Assembly: GCA_029263395.1 (NCBI GenBank)
Contig: JAJCXO010000141.1
Span: 1-64,000, forward strand
Reading direction: 5' to 3'
Length of the DNA: 64,000 bases
Source of the DNA: Acidobacteriota bacterium
GTDB lineage: Bacteria; Acidobacteriota; Thermoanaerobaculia; Multivoradales; J023
How positions within the stretch are numbered: the stretch's first letter is position 1; each line of letters starts with the position of its first letter. Under the pieces are notes generated by a model, which saw only the letters and a program-made list of their open reading frames with translations, was not told where the DNA came from and did no database searches. Of the stretch, positions 46,678-54,723 are shown piece after piece. A program made the position numbers and the translations under genes.

Positions 46678-47638
46678 GGCTCTGATCGCCGAGCTCCGCG
46701 GCGTCAAACGAGTACTGCTGACCAGCCACGCTAATCCCGATGGCGACGCTATTGGATCAACGGTGGCGGCAGCGGCTCTGCTACGTCAACTCGGCGCAGA
46801 AACCACCGCTTGGCTACGCGATCCCATTCCACGCCTCTACCGGGCCATCCCAGGGAGTGAGCAGATCCACTCCGGCGAACAGCCGCCAGAGGGTTTCCCG
46901 GCGAACTTCGACGTTGCCGTTATTCTCGAGTGCCCGAGTCTCGATCGAACCGGCCTCGAAGACGCACTGACCGGAATTCCCCTGATCAACATCGATCACC
47001 ATCTCGGCAACGAGAACTACGGCGTCGTCGCCTGGGTCGACACCACCGCTCCGGCGGTCGGTGAGATGGTTTTTCGCCTAGCCCGAGCAATGCAGCTGAC
47101 GATCACCCCAGACGTCGCGAACGCGCTCTACCTGACCCTGGTTACGGACACCGGCGGCTTCCGCTTCTCGAACACCACCGCTTCCGCCTTCGACGCCGCG
47201 GGAGATCTGGTACGCGAAGGAGCTTCGCCGGAAACGATCTCGAAGTGGCTATACGAATCACAACCGGAGTCGGCGGTGCGTTTGGTCGGCGAAATGTTGA
47301 GGACTCTCGAGGTTCATGCTGACGGCAGGATCGCAACCGCTTGGATGACCCAGGCCATGGCCGAACGTGTTGGGGCCCAACCCGGAGACTCCGAAGGTCT
47401 GATCGACTTTCCGAGGTCGATTGCAGGAGTGGACGCAGTGGCGATGTTCCGTCAGCTAGGCAACGGTCATTCGAAAGTGTCCTTGCGCAGCCGGGGGCAG
47501 GTCAACGTCGAGGAGGTCGCCCGTCGCTTCGGTGGTGGCGGCCATCAGAATGCGGCCGGCTTCTCGAGCCAGAAATCCGACCAAGAATTAGTTGAACAGA
47601 CGATCGCCGCGCTCGTCGACGCGATCGGGAGACATTGA
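46655..47638 (+). CDS. nrnA: DHH-family bifunctional oligoribonuclease/pAp phosphatase
   Basis: 327 aa from the ATG at 46655, preceded by GGAGGACCTCG. DHH phosphoesterase motifs: SHANPDGDAIGS (25-35), metal-binding DHH at 114-116 (NIDHHLGN), TDTGGFRFSNT near 170, and the DHHA1 motif FGGGGHQNAAGF near the C-terminus. It degrades short oligoribonucleotides and 3'-phosphoadenosine 5'-phosphate. Overlaps rbfA, and its stop overlaps the truB ATG (TGATG). Confidence 0.92.
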   Translation: MSTATIPEALIAELRGVKRVLLTSHANPDGDAIGSTVAAAALLRQLGAETTAWLRDPIPRLYRAIPGSEQIHSGEQPPEGFPANFDVAVILECPSLDRTGLEDALTGIPLINIDHHLGNENYGVVAWVDTTAPAVGEMVFRLARAMQLTITPDVANALYLTLVTDTGGFRFSNTTASAFDAAGDLVREGASPETISKWLYESQPESAVRLVGEMLRTLEVHADGRIATAWMTQAMAERVGAQPGDSEGLIDFPRSIAGVDAVAMFRQLGNGHSKVSLRSRGQVNVEEVARRFGGGGHQNAAGFSSQKSDQELVEQTIAALVDAIGRH

Positions 47639-48582
47639 TGAAAGACGGTTTGCTGCTCGTCGACAAACACGAGGGATGCACTTCGCACGACATTGTGGCG
47701 TCGGCTCGTAGAATCTTGCGCCAGAAGAAAATTGGTCATTGTGGAACCCTCGATCCGGCAGCCACCGGCCTTTTGCTGCTGACCGTTGGGCGTGCCACTC
47801 GACTCACACGGTTTCTCATCCGAGCCCCCAAAGTATACGAAGGCTCGATGCGTTTCGGCATCACGACCGATACCTATGACACGACCGGAGAGACCACCGC
47901 GACCGGCGACGCCGAAGCAGTGACTGCCGACGCCATCAACGCTGGTATGGAACGTTTCTTAGGGGTTTATCCTCAAAGCCCACCGCCCTACTGCGCCAAG
48001 AAAGTCGGAGGTGTCAAATTCTACGAGCTGGCACGCCGAGGTGAGAAGGTACCGGACGTCAAGAAGGAAATCACGATCTTCGAGCTGTCGATGATCGGCG
48101 ACTGGACGCCGGGACAAGACCTACACTTTCGCTTGGGCTGCTCGTCGGGTACCTACGCCCGCAGCGTGGCGCACGAACTCGGCCAGAATCTCGGTTGCGG
48201 CGCAGCGCTGAGCGGTCTGCGCCGTACTGCCATCGGTGCCTTTCAGCTCGCCGACGCGATGACCCTCGAAGAGTTGAGGCAATGGTTCGACAACCGCGAC
48301 GAAGCCAACTCGGCCGACTCCGAAGCCGACCCTACCCTACCAGCGGCGTGGATCCCGTTCGATGCCATTTCCTTGCCGTTCGAGGAGGTTCTAGCCGACT
48401 CACAACAGGAGCGCCGGATCCAGCACGGCCAGAGTATCTTGATTCGCGATACCGACTGTGGCGAGGGGGATTGGATCAAAATCCTCAATCAGCGCCAGAA
48501 GTTTATCGCTGTTGGATCGGTTGTCGAACGCATCGGCACCGGAGGTGTCAGCGTCGTACAGCCGAAAGTGGTCTTCCAGTAG
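47638..48582 (+). CDS. truB: tRNA pseudouridine55 synthase TruB
   Basis: 314 aa. Catalytic motif KIGHCGTLDPAATGLL with Asp39, then YEGSMRFGITTDTYDTTGE, PPPYCAKKVGGVKFYELARRG and CSSGTYARSVAHELG. Converts U55 to pseudouridine in the T-loop of tRNAs. ATG at 47638 shares its A with the nrnA stop; a TTG one codon upstream is less likely. Confidence 0.94.
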   Translation: MKDGLLLVDKHEGCTSHDIVASARRILRQKKIGHCGTLDPAATGLLLLTVGRATRLTRFLIRAPKVYEGSMRFGITTDTYDTTGETTATGDAEAVTADAINAGMERFLGVYPQSPPPYCAKKVGGVKFYELARRGEKVPDVKKEITIFELSMIGDWTPGQDLHFRLGCSSGTYARSVAHELGQNLGCGAALSGLRRTAIGAFQLADAMTLEELRQWFDNRDEANSADSEADPTLPAAWIPFDAISLPFEEVLADSQQERRIQHGQSILIRDTDCGEGDWIKILNQRQKFIAVGSVVERIGTGGVSVVQPKVVFQ

Positions 48583-48720
48583 CCGCTATCAGAAGACAAT
48601 TTCACCGGATGGCCAGCAAAAGATCGCCAAACGACGCCAAAACTGAGATATAACAGTGTCAGAAGACGAAAGAGATGTAACAGATCGCAACCGACCGGTT
48701 GCCATAAGAAGGAGTTGACC

Positions 48721-48990
48721 TTGGCTCAGACAGTAGAAGTCAAATCAGAAATCATCGAGGAGTATCGAGTTCACGACACTGATACCGGCTCTTCGGAGGT
48801 TCAGGTGGCGCTACTCACCCACCGTATCAACGAGCTCACCGAGCACTTCAAGACTCACAAGAAAGACCATCACGGGCGCCGCGGGCTCCTCAAGATGGTC
48901 GGACGGCGCCGCCGTCTGCTTGCCTACTTGAAGCAGCAAGACGTCGAGCGTTACCGCCAGACCATCAAGAGGCTGGGACTCCGCAAGTAG
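48721..48990 (+). CDS. rpsO: Ribosomal protein S15
   Basis: 89 aa, the usual family length, from a TTG at 48721 spaced 6 bp from AAGGAG; the TTG at 48715 would touch the ribosome-binding site. Motifs [37 protein letters not shown] and [13 protein letters not shown] are typical of S15, which binds 16S rRNA helix 22. Sits between truB and pnp as in most bacteria. Confidence 0.96.
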   Translation: MAQTVEVKSEIIEEYRVHDTDTGSSEVQVALLTHRINELTEHFKTHKKDHHGRRGLLKMVGRRRRLLAYLKQQDVERYRQTIKRLGLRK

Positions 48991-49372
48991 TTCCCGACCT
49001 GCTCAGCGCAACGCCGCAACGGGTCCGCTTCAACGCGAATCCACCTACCGACCTCAGCCGGGCCAGGCTATCGTCTGTCTCGATATGGACCGAGCCTAGT
49101 CAAGGAGCTCGAGAGGTAGACCGGCGTGCGCTGATGCTGGCGAACAATGACCCACAGACCCCTCTTGCAGCCACTATCGCTGCCGCTGACAACCGAACCG
49201 CAACCCTTGAGGTTGTGGCGACGCATGGCTTCCGAGCCTGCGCCTGCTTCGGTTGGGATCACTCCGCTTCGACGAAGCCCGAGCCGGTCCCCAGTTATCG
49301 CGGCAGCACTACTGCAATGAGACTCGCGACGCCGACGCGTCGCCTAAACCATGTTTTAGTGAAAGAACCTAT
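48991..49372 (+). other. rpsO-pnp intergenic leader with hairpin
   Basis: About 380 bp, no gene recognised. CCGCAACC-CTTGA-GGTTGTGG (near 49198-49218) forms an 8-bp stem with one G-U pair. In enterobacteria a leader hairpin before pnp is the RNase III/PNPase autoregulation site; whether this one acts so is unproven. Confidence 0.45.
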
Positions 49373-51619
49373 ATGAAGATTCAACAATCCATAGCCATCG
49401 GCGAAAATCAGATCTCCTTCGAGTCAGGCCACATCGCCAAGCAAGCTGATGGATCCTGCGTCGTCCGCTGTGGCGACACCGTCGTCCTTGTCACTGCCTG
49501 TATGGCCGGTGACCCCACCGTGCGGCGCCCCTTCCTACCGCTGACGATCGAATACCGCGAATACAGCGCATCCGCCGGTCGCATCCCTGGCGGCTTCTTC
49601 AAACGTGAAGGTCGCCCGTCCGAGAAGGAAATCATTTCCTGCCGGTTGATCGATCGCCCGTTGCGCCCGCTGTTCCCCAACGGCTACTTCGGCGACACTC
49701 AAGTCATCGCCATGGTGGTGTCCGCTGACGAGGAGAACGATCCCGACGTCTTGGCGATCAACGGCGCTTCAACCGCCTTGGTGCTGTCGGAAATCCCGTT
49801 CTACAACCCGGTGGGTGCAGTCCGCGTCGGCTTGATCGACGGCGAGCTGGTTTTCAATCCCACCAACTCCCAACGCGACGTCTCGGACCTCGACCTCATC
49901 GTGGTCGGCACCGAAGAAGCGGTGGTGATGGTTGAGGCAGGTGCCAATCAGCTCAGTGAAGAGGTCATCCTCGATGCCATCTTCCGGGCACACGAAGAAA
50001 TCCAGAAGCTAATCCACCTGCAACATGACATGTTTCGCCAGGCCGGTTATCAGAAGCCGACCTGGAATGAGCCGGAGTCGTATCCCAAGGCGCTCTACGA
50101 CGATGTCGTGTCCAGCATCTACAACGACTTCGAGCGTGCCCTCAACACGGCGGGCAAGTTCGAGCGCAAAGACGCGATCGCTGCCGTGGTCAATGGCTAC
50201 CTCGAGAAGGCACCGGAAGGTGACGACGAATGGACCGGCCAGGTCAGACGGATCGTCAACGATCTCGAGGAAGACCTGCTCGGCAAAGCGGTTCTGGAAC
50301 GTGGCGTCCGCCTCGATGGCCGACGGCTCGACGAGATTCGTGATATCTCGATCGAGGCCGGTATCCTTCCCCGCACCCACGGCTCAGCACTTTTCACTCG
50401 TGGTGAGACGCAAGCCTTGGTGTCCTCCACCCTGGGGACGCGGCGAGATGCCCAGATCATCGAAGAGTACGGCGGCGAGAGCTTGCAGAAGTTCCTGCTG
50501 CACTACAACTTCCCACCATTCTCAGTTGGCGAAGTGCGATTCATGCGCGGTCCTGGGCGACGGGAAATTGGCCACGGTGTGTTGGCACGGCGTGCCCTCA
50601 CCCCGGTGTTGCCGCACGAAGACGACTTCCCCTACACCATCCGCCTGGTATCGGACATTCTCGAGTCCAACGGCTCGTCCTCGATGGCGACCGTCTGTGG
50701 TGGCTCGCTGGCGCTCTTCGACGTAGGCGTGCCGATGTTGGCGCCGGTCGCGGGTGTCGCGATGGGCCTCATCAAGCGTGGCGACAAGTTTGCCATCTTG
50801 TCCGATATCGCCGGCCAGGAAGACCACCACGGAGACATGGATTTCAAGGTGGCAGGTACGCCGGACGGCATCACGGCGTTGCAGATGGATATCAAGATCG
50901 GTGGTGTCAGCCGAGAGATCATGGGCCAGGCCCTGACTCAAGCCCGCGCTGGCCGTATGCATATCTTGAATATCATGCAGCAAGCGATCGCGGTGCCGCG
51001 AGAAGAAATCTCGCCGCGTGCTCCCCGGCTGTTCACTCTGCAGGTGGCGCGAGACAAGATTCGCGACATCATCGGCCCCGGTGGAAAAACCATCCGAGGC
51101 ATCCAGGAAGAGACCGGTTGCGAGGTCGAGATCGATGGCGAAGGCAAGATTGTTGTGGCGTCGCCAGATGGCATGTCAGCACGCCGTGCCCTCGACATTA
51201 TCCAGAAACTCACCGAAGTGCCCGAAATCGGAAAGACCTACGAAGGTGTTGTAACCCGAGTCGAGTCGTTTGGCGCCTTCGTCGAGATCCTACCGGGTAC
51301 CGAAGGCCTGCTACACATCAGTGAGTTGGCGCCCTTCCGGGTGCGCGAAGTCAGCGATGTGGTACGCGAAGGCGATCAAGTGAAGGTCAAGGTGTTGGAT
51401 ATCGATTCGGACAAGGGCCGCATCCGCCTGTCTCGCAAAGCGGTGCTGCTCGAAGACCCGAATTACGACCCGGAAAAGGACCCTCTCGCCAAGCTGGCGC
51501 AGCAGGAGCCTAGCGACTCCGATCGACGTGATTCCGGCGGCGGCCGAGGAGGTCGTGGTGGTCGTGGCGGCTCGGGTGGCGGCCGGCGCAACTTCAACAG
51601 CCGCGGTCGCGGTCGATGA
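49373..51619 (+). CDS. pnp: Polynucleotide phosphorylase
   Basis: 748 aa from the ATG at 49373. The longer frame from 49253 is leader sequence. Two RNase PH domains (GDTVVLVTACM near 40; RGVRLDGRRLDEIRDI near 315 and the catalytic-core GRREIGHGVLARRAL near 405), a KH domain (DIIGPGGKTIRGIQEETG near 565) and an S1 domain (YEGVVTRVESFGAFVEILPG near 625), then a Gly/Arg-rich tail. Phosphorolytic 3'-5' exoribonuclease of the RNA degradosome. The RG-rich tail probably adds RNA binding. Confidence 0.96.
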   Translation: MKIQQSIAIGENQISFESGHIAKQADGSCVVRCGDTVVLVTACMAGDPTVRRPFLPLTIEYREYSASAGRIPGGFFKREGRPSEKEIISCRLIDRPLRPLFPNGYFGDTQVIAMVVSADEENDPDVLAINGASTALVLSEIPFYNPVGAVRVGLIDGELVFNPTNSQRDVSDLDLIVVGTEEAVVMVEAGANQLSEEVILDAIFRAHEEIQKLIHLQHDMFRQAGYQKPTWNEPESYPKALYDDVVSSIYNDFERALNTAGKFERKDAIAAVVNGYLEKAPEGDDEWTGQVRRIVNDLEEDLLGKAVLERGVRLDGRRLDEIRDISIEAGILPRTHGSALFTRGETQALVSSTLGTRRDAQIIEEYGGESLQKFLLHYNFPPFSVGEVRFMRGPGRREIGHGVLARRALTPVLPHEDDFPYTIRLVSDILESNGSSSMATVCGGSLALFDVGVPMLAPVAGVAMGLIKRGDKFAILSDIAGQEDHHGDMDFKVAGTPDGITALQMDIKIGGVSREIMGQALTQARAGRMHILNIMQQAIAVPREEISPRAPRLFTLQVARDKIRDIIGPGGKTIRGIQEETGCEVEIDGEGKIVVASPDGMSARRALDIIQKLTEVPEIGKTYEGVVTRVESFGAFVEILPGTEGLLHISELAPFRVREVSDVVREGDQVKVKVLDIDSDKGRIRLSRKAVLLEDPNYDPEKDPLAKLAQQEPSDSDRRDSGGGRGGRGGRGGSGGGRRNFNSRGRGR

Positions 51620-51712
51620 AATCGGCGCCCGGACACGTTGAACCCTTTCGCTGTCCGGGCGCTGCGTGTACAATTTGCGGGTGCGTTGAACTCTGATCCA
51701 ACGATTGACCGC

Positions 51713-52810
51713 ATGGAAGAATTCGTTCTCGTCGTCGACGATGAGCCCCCGGTACGCGAGCTACTGAAAACTCAGCTCGCGTATCTCGGCTTTTCGGGGC
51801 GCGCAACTGGCGATGCTGATGAAGCGCTGGGATTTGCGGGAGGTGACCACCCTCCTGCGCTTGTGCTTTTAGACATCGAGATGCCAGGTACTTCTGGCCT
51901 CCAGTTGCTGCGTCGTATCAAAGAGATCAACGTCGACATTCAGGTCGTCATGGTCTCGGGTCTGCACGACCTCGATACCGTGCGGCAATGTGTCCGCAGC
52001 GGTGCCTATGACTATCTAGCCAAACCGTTTGAGCTCGAGGATCTCCACAACACGGTGGAACGTGCTTTCGAGCGCCGGCGACTGATCCAACAGAACCGCG
52101 ACTATCAGCAGCATCTCGAAAACATGGTCGAGGTGCGGACCGAAGAGGTTCGCCACACCCGCGATATCGCACTGCTCACCTTGGCCAAGCTGGCCGAATC
52201 GCGGGACTTTGACACCGGCCTACACCTGGAGAGAATGTCCGAGTACTCCAGGGTGATTGCCGCGGGAGTTGCCGATGGCGAATACGCCGACGAAATCGAC
52301 GACGAATTTGTTGAGTGGGTTCATAAATCGAGTCCACTGCACGACATCGGCAAGGTCGGTATTCCAGACGCGATCTTGCGCAAGCCCGGACCCTTGACCA
52401 CCGACGAACTGACCGTGATGCGAACCCACACCACGATCGGTGGTGACACCCTACGCTCGGTCTTGGAGAAGTACCGCGGCCAGACGTTTCTTTCGATGGC
52501 CATGGAGATTGCCTACAGCCATCACGAACGCTGGGACGGCAACGGCTACCCTGAGGGCCTGACGGGGAAAGAGATTCCGCTCGCGGCGCGTATCGTGACC
52601 ATCGCCGATGCCTACGATGCGATCACCAGTCGGCGCCCCTACAAAGAGCCATTCAGCCATGACGAAGCCATGCGGCGCATCATCGTTGATCGAGAAAGCC
52701 ACTTCGATCCAGTCCTCGTAGATGTATTCATTGATCGCCAGGACGAATTCAAAGCTATCCAGCAGCGCTTGGTCGACCAGCAACTCGCCTTCGAACGCGC
52801 CGAAGCCTGA
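51713..52810 (+). CDS. Response regulator with HD-GYP phosphodiesterase domain
   Basis: 365 aa from the ATG at 51713. Receiver domain (VVDDEPPVREL, phospho-Asp in LLDIEMPG, YLAKPFELE), a coiled-coil linker near 125-150, then an HD-GYP domain with LLTLAKLAESRD, HDIGKVGIPD, HTTIGGD, HHERWDGNGYPEGL and ADAYDAITSRRPY. HD-GYP domains hydrolyse cyclic di-GMP; all metal-ligand motifs and the GYP triad are present. No sensor kinase is adjacent. Confidence 0.92.
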   Translation: MEEFVLVVDDEPPVRELLKTQLAYLGFSGRATGDADEALGFAGGDHPPALVLLDIEMPGTSGLQLLRRIKEINVDIQVVMVSGLHDLDTVRQCVRSGAYDYLAKPFELEDLHNTVERAFERRRLIQQNRDYQQHLENMVEVRTEEVRHTRDIALLTLAKLAESRDFDTGLHLERMSEYSRVIAAGVADGEYADEIDDEFVEWVHKSSPLHDIGKVGIPDAILRKPGPLTTDELTVMRTHTTIGGDTLRSVLEKYRGQTFLSMAMEIAYSHHERWDGNGYPEGLTGKEIPLAARIVTIADAYDAITSRRPYKEPFSHDEAMRRIIVDRESHFDPVLVDVFIDRQDEFKAIQQRLVDQQLAFERAEA

Positions 52811-52816
52811 TCTACC

Positions 52817-53644
52817 ATGGAACGTACAGGGGCCACACTCATTACTACCGACCAACCTCAGGAGCGCCCAACTCCGCCGCATGGCGCCGTCGAGCGGGAT
52901 CGGCTGGCGCGTTATCTGAACGACCTGCTGCAAAGCGAGGCGAGTAAGGATTACTGCCCCAACGGGCTACAGGTTGAAGGGCGACCTGAGATCCGCCGCC
53001 TGATCACGGGTGTTTCGGCTTGCCGCGAGCTCTTCGAAGAGGCCCGTCAGGCGTCGGCGGATGCCATCCTGGTCCACCACGGAATCTTCTGGCGCGGCGA
53101 CTCGCCGACCCTGACCGGCATGCAGTATCGCCGGGTCAAGGAATTGTTCGCCGGGGAAATGAACCTACTGGCTTATCATCTACCGCTCGATCGGCATCCG
53201 ACATTCGGCAATAATGCCTTGGCAGCGGTCGCCTTCGGCTTGACTGAGCATCAGCCGTTCGCGCCCCTCGAGGGCCTCGAGATCGGTTTCAAAGGGCGAT
53301 TCGACCCACCGATTTCAGCGGATGAACTGATCCAGCGCTGTACCAAGATCTACGGCCAGTCACCCCTGACGTTTCGCTCCGGTCCAGATCCGGTGACCAG
53401 CCTCGGTATCGTCTCCGGCGGTGCCCAACGAGAGTTTTATCAAGCGATCAGAGAAGGTCTCGACGCCTTCATCACCGGAGAAGTTTCGGAATGGGTCATG
53501 AATGTGGCCCGCGAGGAAGGCGTACACTACCTTGCAGCCGGTCATTACGCGACCGAGCGGCTCGGAGTCCAGGCGCTCGGCGAACACCTAGCCGAGCACT
53601 TCGGTATCGAAGTCAGTTTCATCGACATTCCGAACCCGGTGTAA
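52817..53644 (+). CDS. NIF3-like (DUF34) dinuclear-metal protein
   Basis: 275 aa. Family motifs: LLQSEASKDYCPNGLQVEG, metal ligands His87/His88 in ADAILVHHGIFW, YHLPLDRHP, GIVSGGAQ and the C-terminal HYATERLGVQALGEHL. Annotated in many genomes as Nif3-like or GTP cyclohydrolase type 2; true function is debated. It starts 6 bp after the HD-GYP gene, and its TAA overlaps an ATG that is probably the original start of the next gene. Confidence 0.88.
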   Translation: MERTGATLITTDQPQERPTPPHGAVERDRLARYLNDLLQSEASKDYCPNGLQVEGRPEIRRLITGVSACRELFEEARQASADAILVHHGIFWRGDSPTLTGMQYRRVKELFAGEMNLLAYHLPLDRHPTFGNNALAAVAFGLTEHQPFAPLEGLEIGFKGRFDPPISADELIQRCTKIYGQSPLTFRSGPDPVTSLGIVSGGAQREFYQAIREGLDAFITGEVSEWVMNVAREEGVHYLAAGHYATERLGVQALGEHLAEHFGIEVSFIDIPNPV

Positions 53645-53662
53645 TGCCTCAATTCAGAGTTT

Positions 53663-54634
53663 TTGTGTTTCGCCACCACCGTTCTCAGTCTTTTACCTCT
53701 GGCCTGTAGTACCGTGCCCAACTCCCCCTACTCCAAACCCTTCGACGCTCAAGGCCATCGCGGTGCGCGAGGTTTGTTGCCGGAGAATACCCTACCGGCT
53801 TTCGAGCTGGCTTTGGAGCTCGGTGTGTCCACGGTGGAGCTCGATCTCGGAATCACCCGTGATCGTGAGGTGGTCGTGAGCCATGATCGACACATCAACT
53901 CTGACGTCTGTCTGCAGGCGGATGGTAGCCCGATCCCAGAGCCGGCGCCGGCCCTGAGAGATCTGGACCTCGCCACTGTCCAGTCGTTCGACTGCGGTAG
54001 CCTCAACCCCGATCCACAACGATTCACCGAGCCACCCAGAGAAAACGCACCTGGTGCTCACATCCCGACGCTGGCTGAGGTCTTCGAACTCGCCGACACC
54101 TTCGGCGACCCCGACGTCCGCTTCAACATCGAGATCAAAATTGATCCGTCGGTTGATGACACGGTACCGATCGAAGAATTTGTAGAGCTCACGGTTGGTG
54201 TCGTGCAAGAACATGAGATGGTCGACCGCGTGACCGTCCAATCGTTCGCCTGGAGAGCCTTGGAACTCACCAAGCAGCATGCTCCCGAAATCCAAACCGC
54301 AGCCCTCTTGGGCACCGATACCTTGACTCCCCTCTGGCTGAACGGCCTGGACGTCGACTCGCCGAGAGCCACCTCGCTCGGACTGCTACAAGCCGCTTCG
54401 GCCTATGTCGATATCTTCTCGCCATATTGGCGTCTGGTGATGCCCGGTAGCCCGTTTTACCATGGCAACCCGATCCAAGACATCCAGGCCGCCGGCTTTC
54501 TGATCATCCCCTGGACGGTCAATCGACAACGCCATATGGAGAAGCTGCTGGACCTCGGCGTCGATGGCATGATCACGGACTACCCCGACGTGCTGCTGAT
54601 GCTGCTGCAGCAGCGAAAGATTCCGATCCGCTAG
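53663..54634 (+). CDS. Glycerophosphodiester phosphodiesterase lipoprotein
   Basis: 323 aa as read from a TTG. Lipoprotein signal with LPLAC (Cys15), then the GDPD TIM barrel: GHRGARGLLPENTLPAF (His32, Glu41), VELDLGITRDREVVVSHD, FNIEIKIDP and PWTVNRQRHMEKLLDLGVDGMITDYPD. Hydrolyses glycerophosphodiesters to glycerol 3-phosphate at the envelope. The signal peptide lacks a charged n-region here. An ATG at 53644, overlapping the previous stop, would supply MPQFRV if one T were removed from the T5 run at 53660-53664, so a frameshift is suspected. Confidence 0.88.
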   Translation: MCFATTVLSLLPLACSTVPNSPYSKPFDAQGHRGARGLLPENTLPAFELALELGVSTVELDLGITRDREVVVSHDRHINSDVCLQADGSPIPEPAPALRDLDLATVQSFDCGSLNPDPQRFTEPPRENAPGAHIPTLAEVFELADTFGDPDVRFNIEIKIDPSVDDTVPIEEFVELTVGVVQEHEMVDRVTVQSFAWRALELTKQHAPEIQTAALLGTDTLTPLWLNGLDVDSPRATSLGLLQAASAYVDIFSPYWRLVMPGSPFYHGNPIQDIQAAGFLIIPWTVNRQRHMEKLLDLGVDGMITDYPDVLLMLLQQRKIPIR

Positions 54635-54723
54635 CCACAGCCTGTCCGCTCTGCATATCAGCCTCCGTTTCAGGAGCTCCCGCTCCCCGCTATGCCTTGA
54701 ACCTTCGACCGGCAGGAGAGCCC

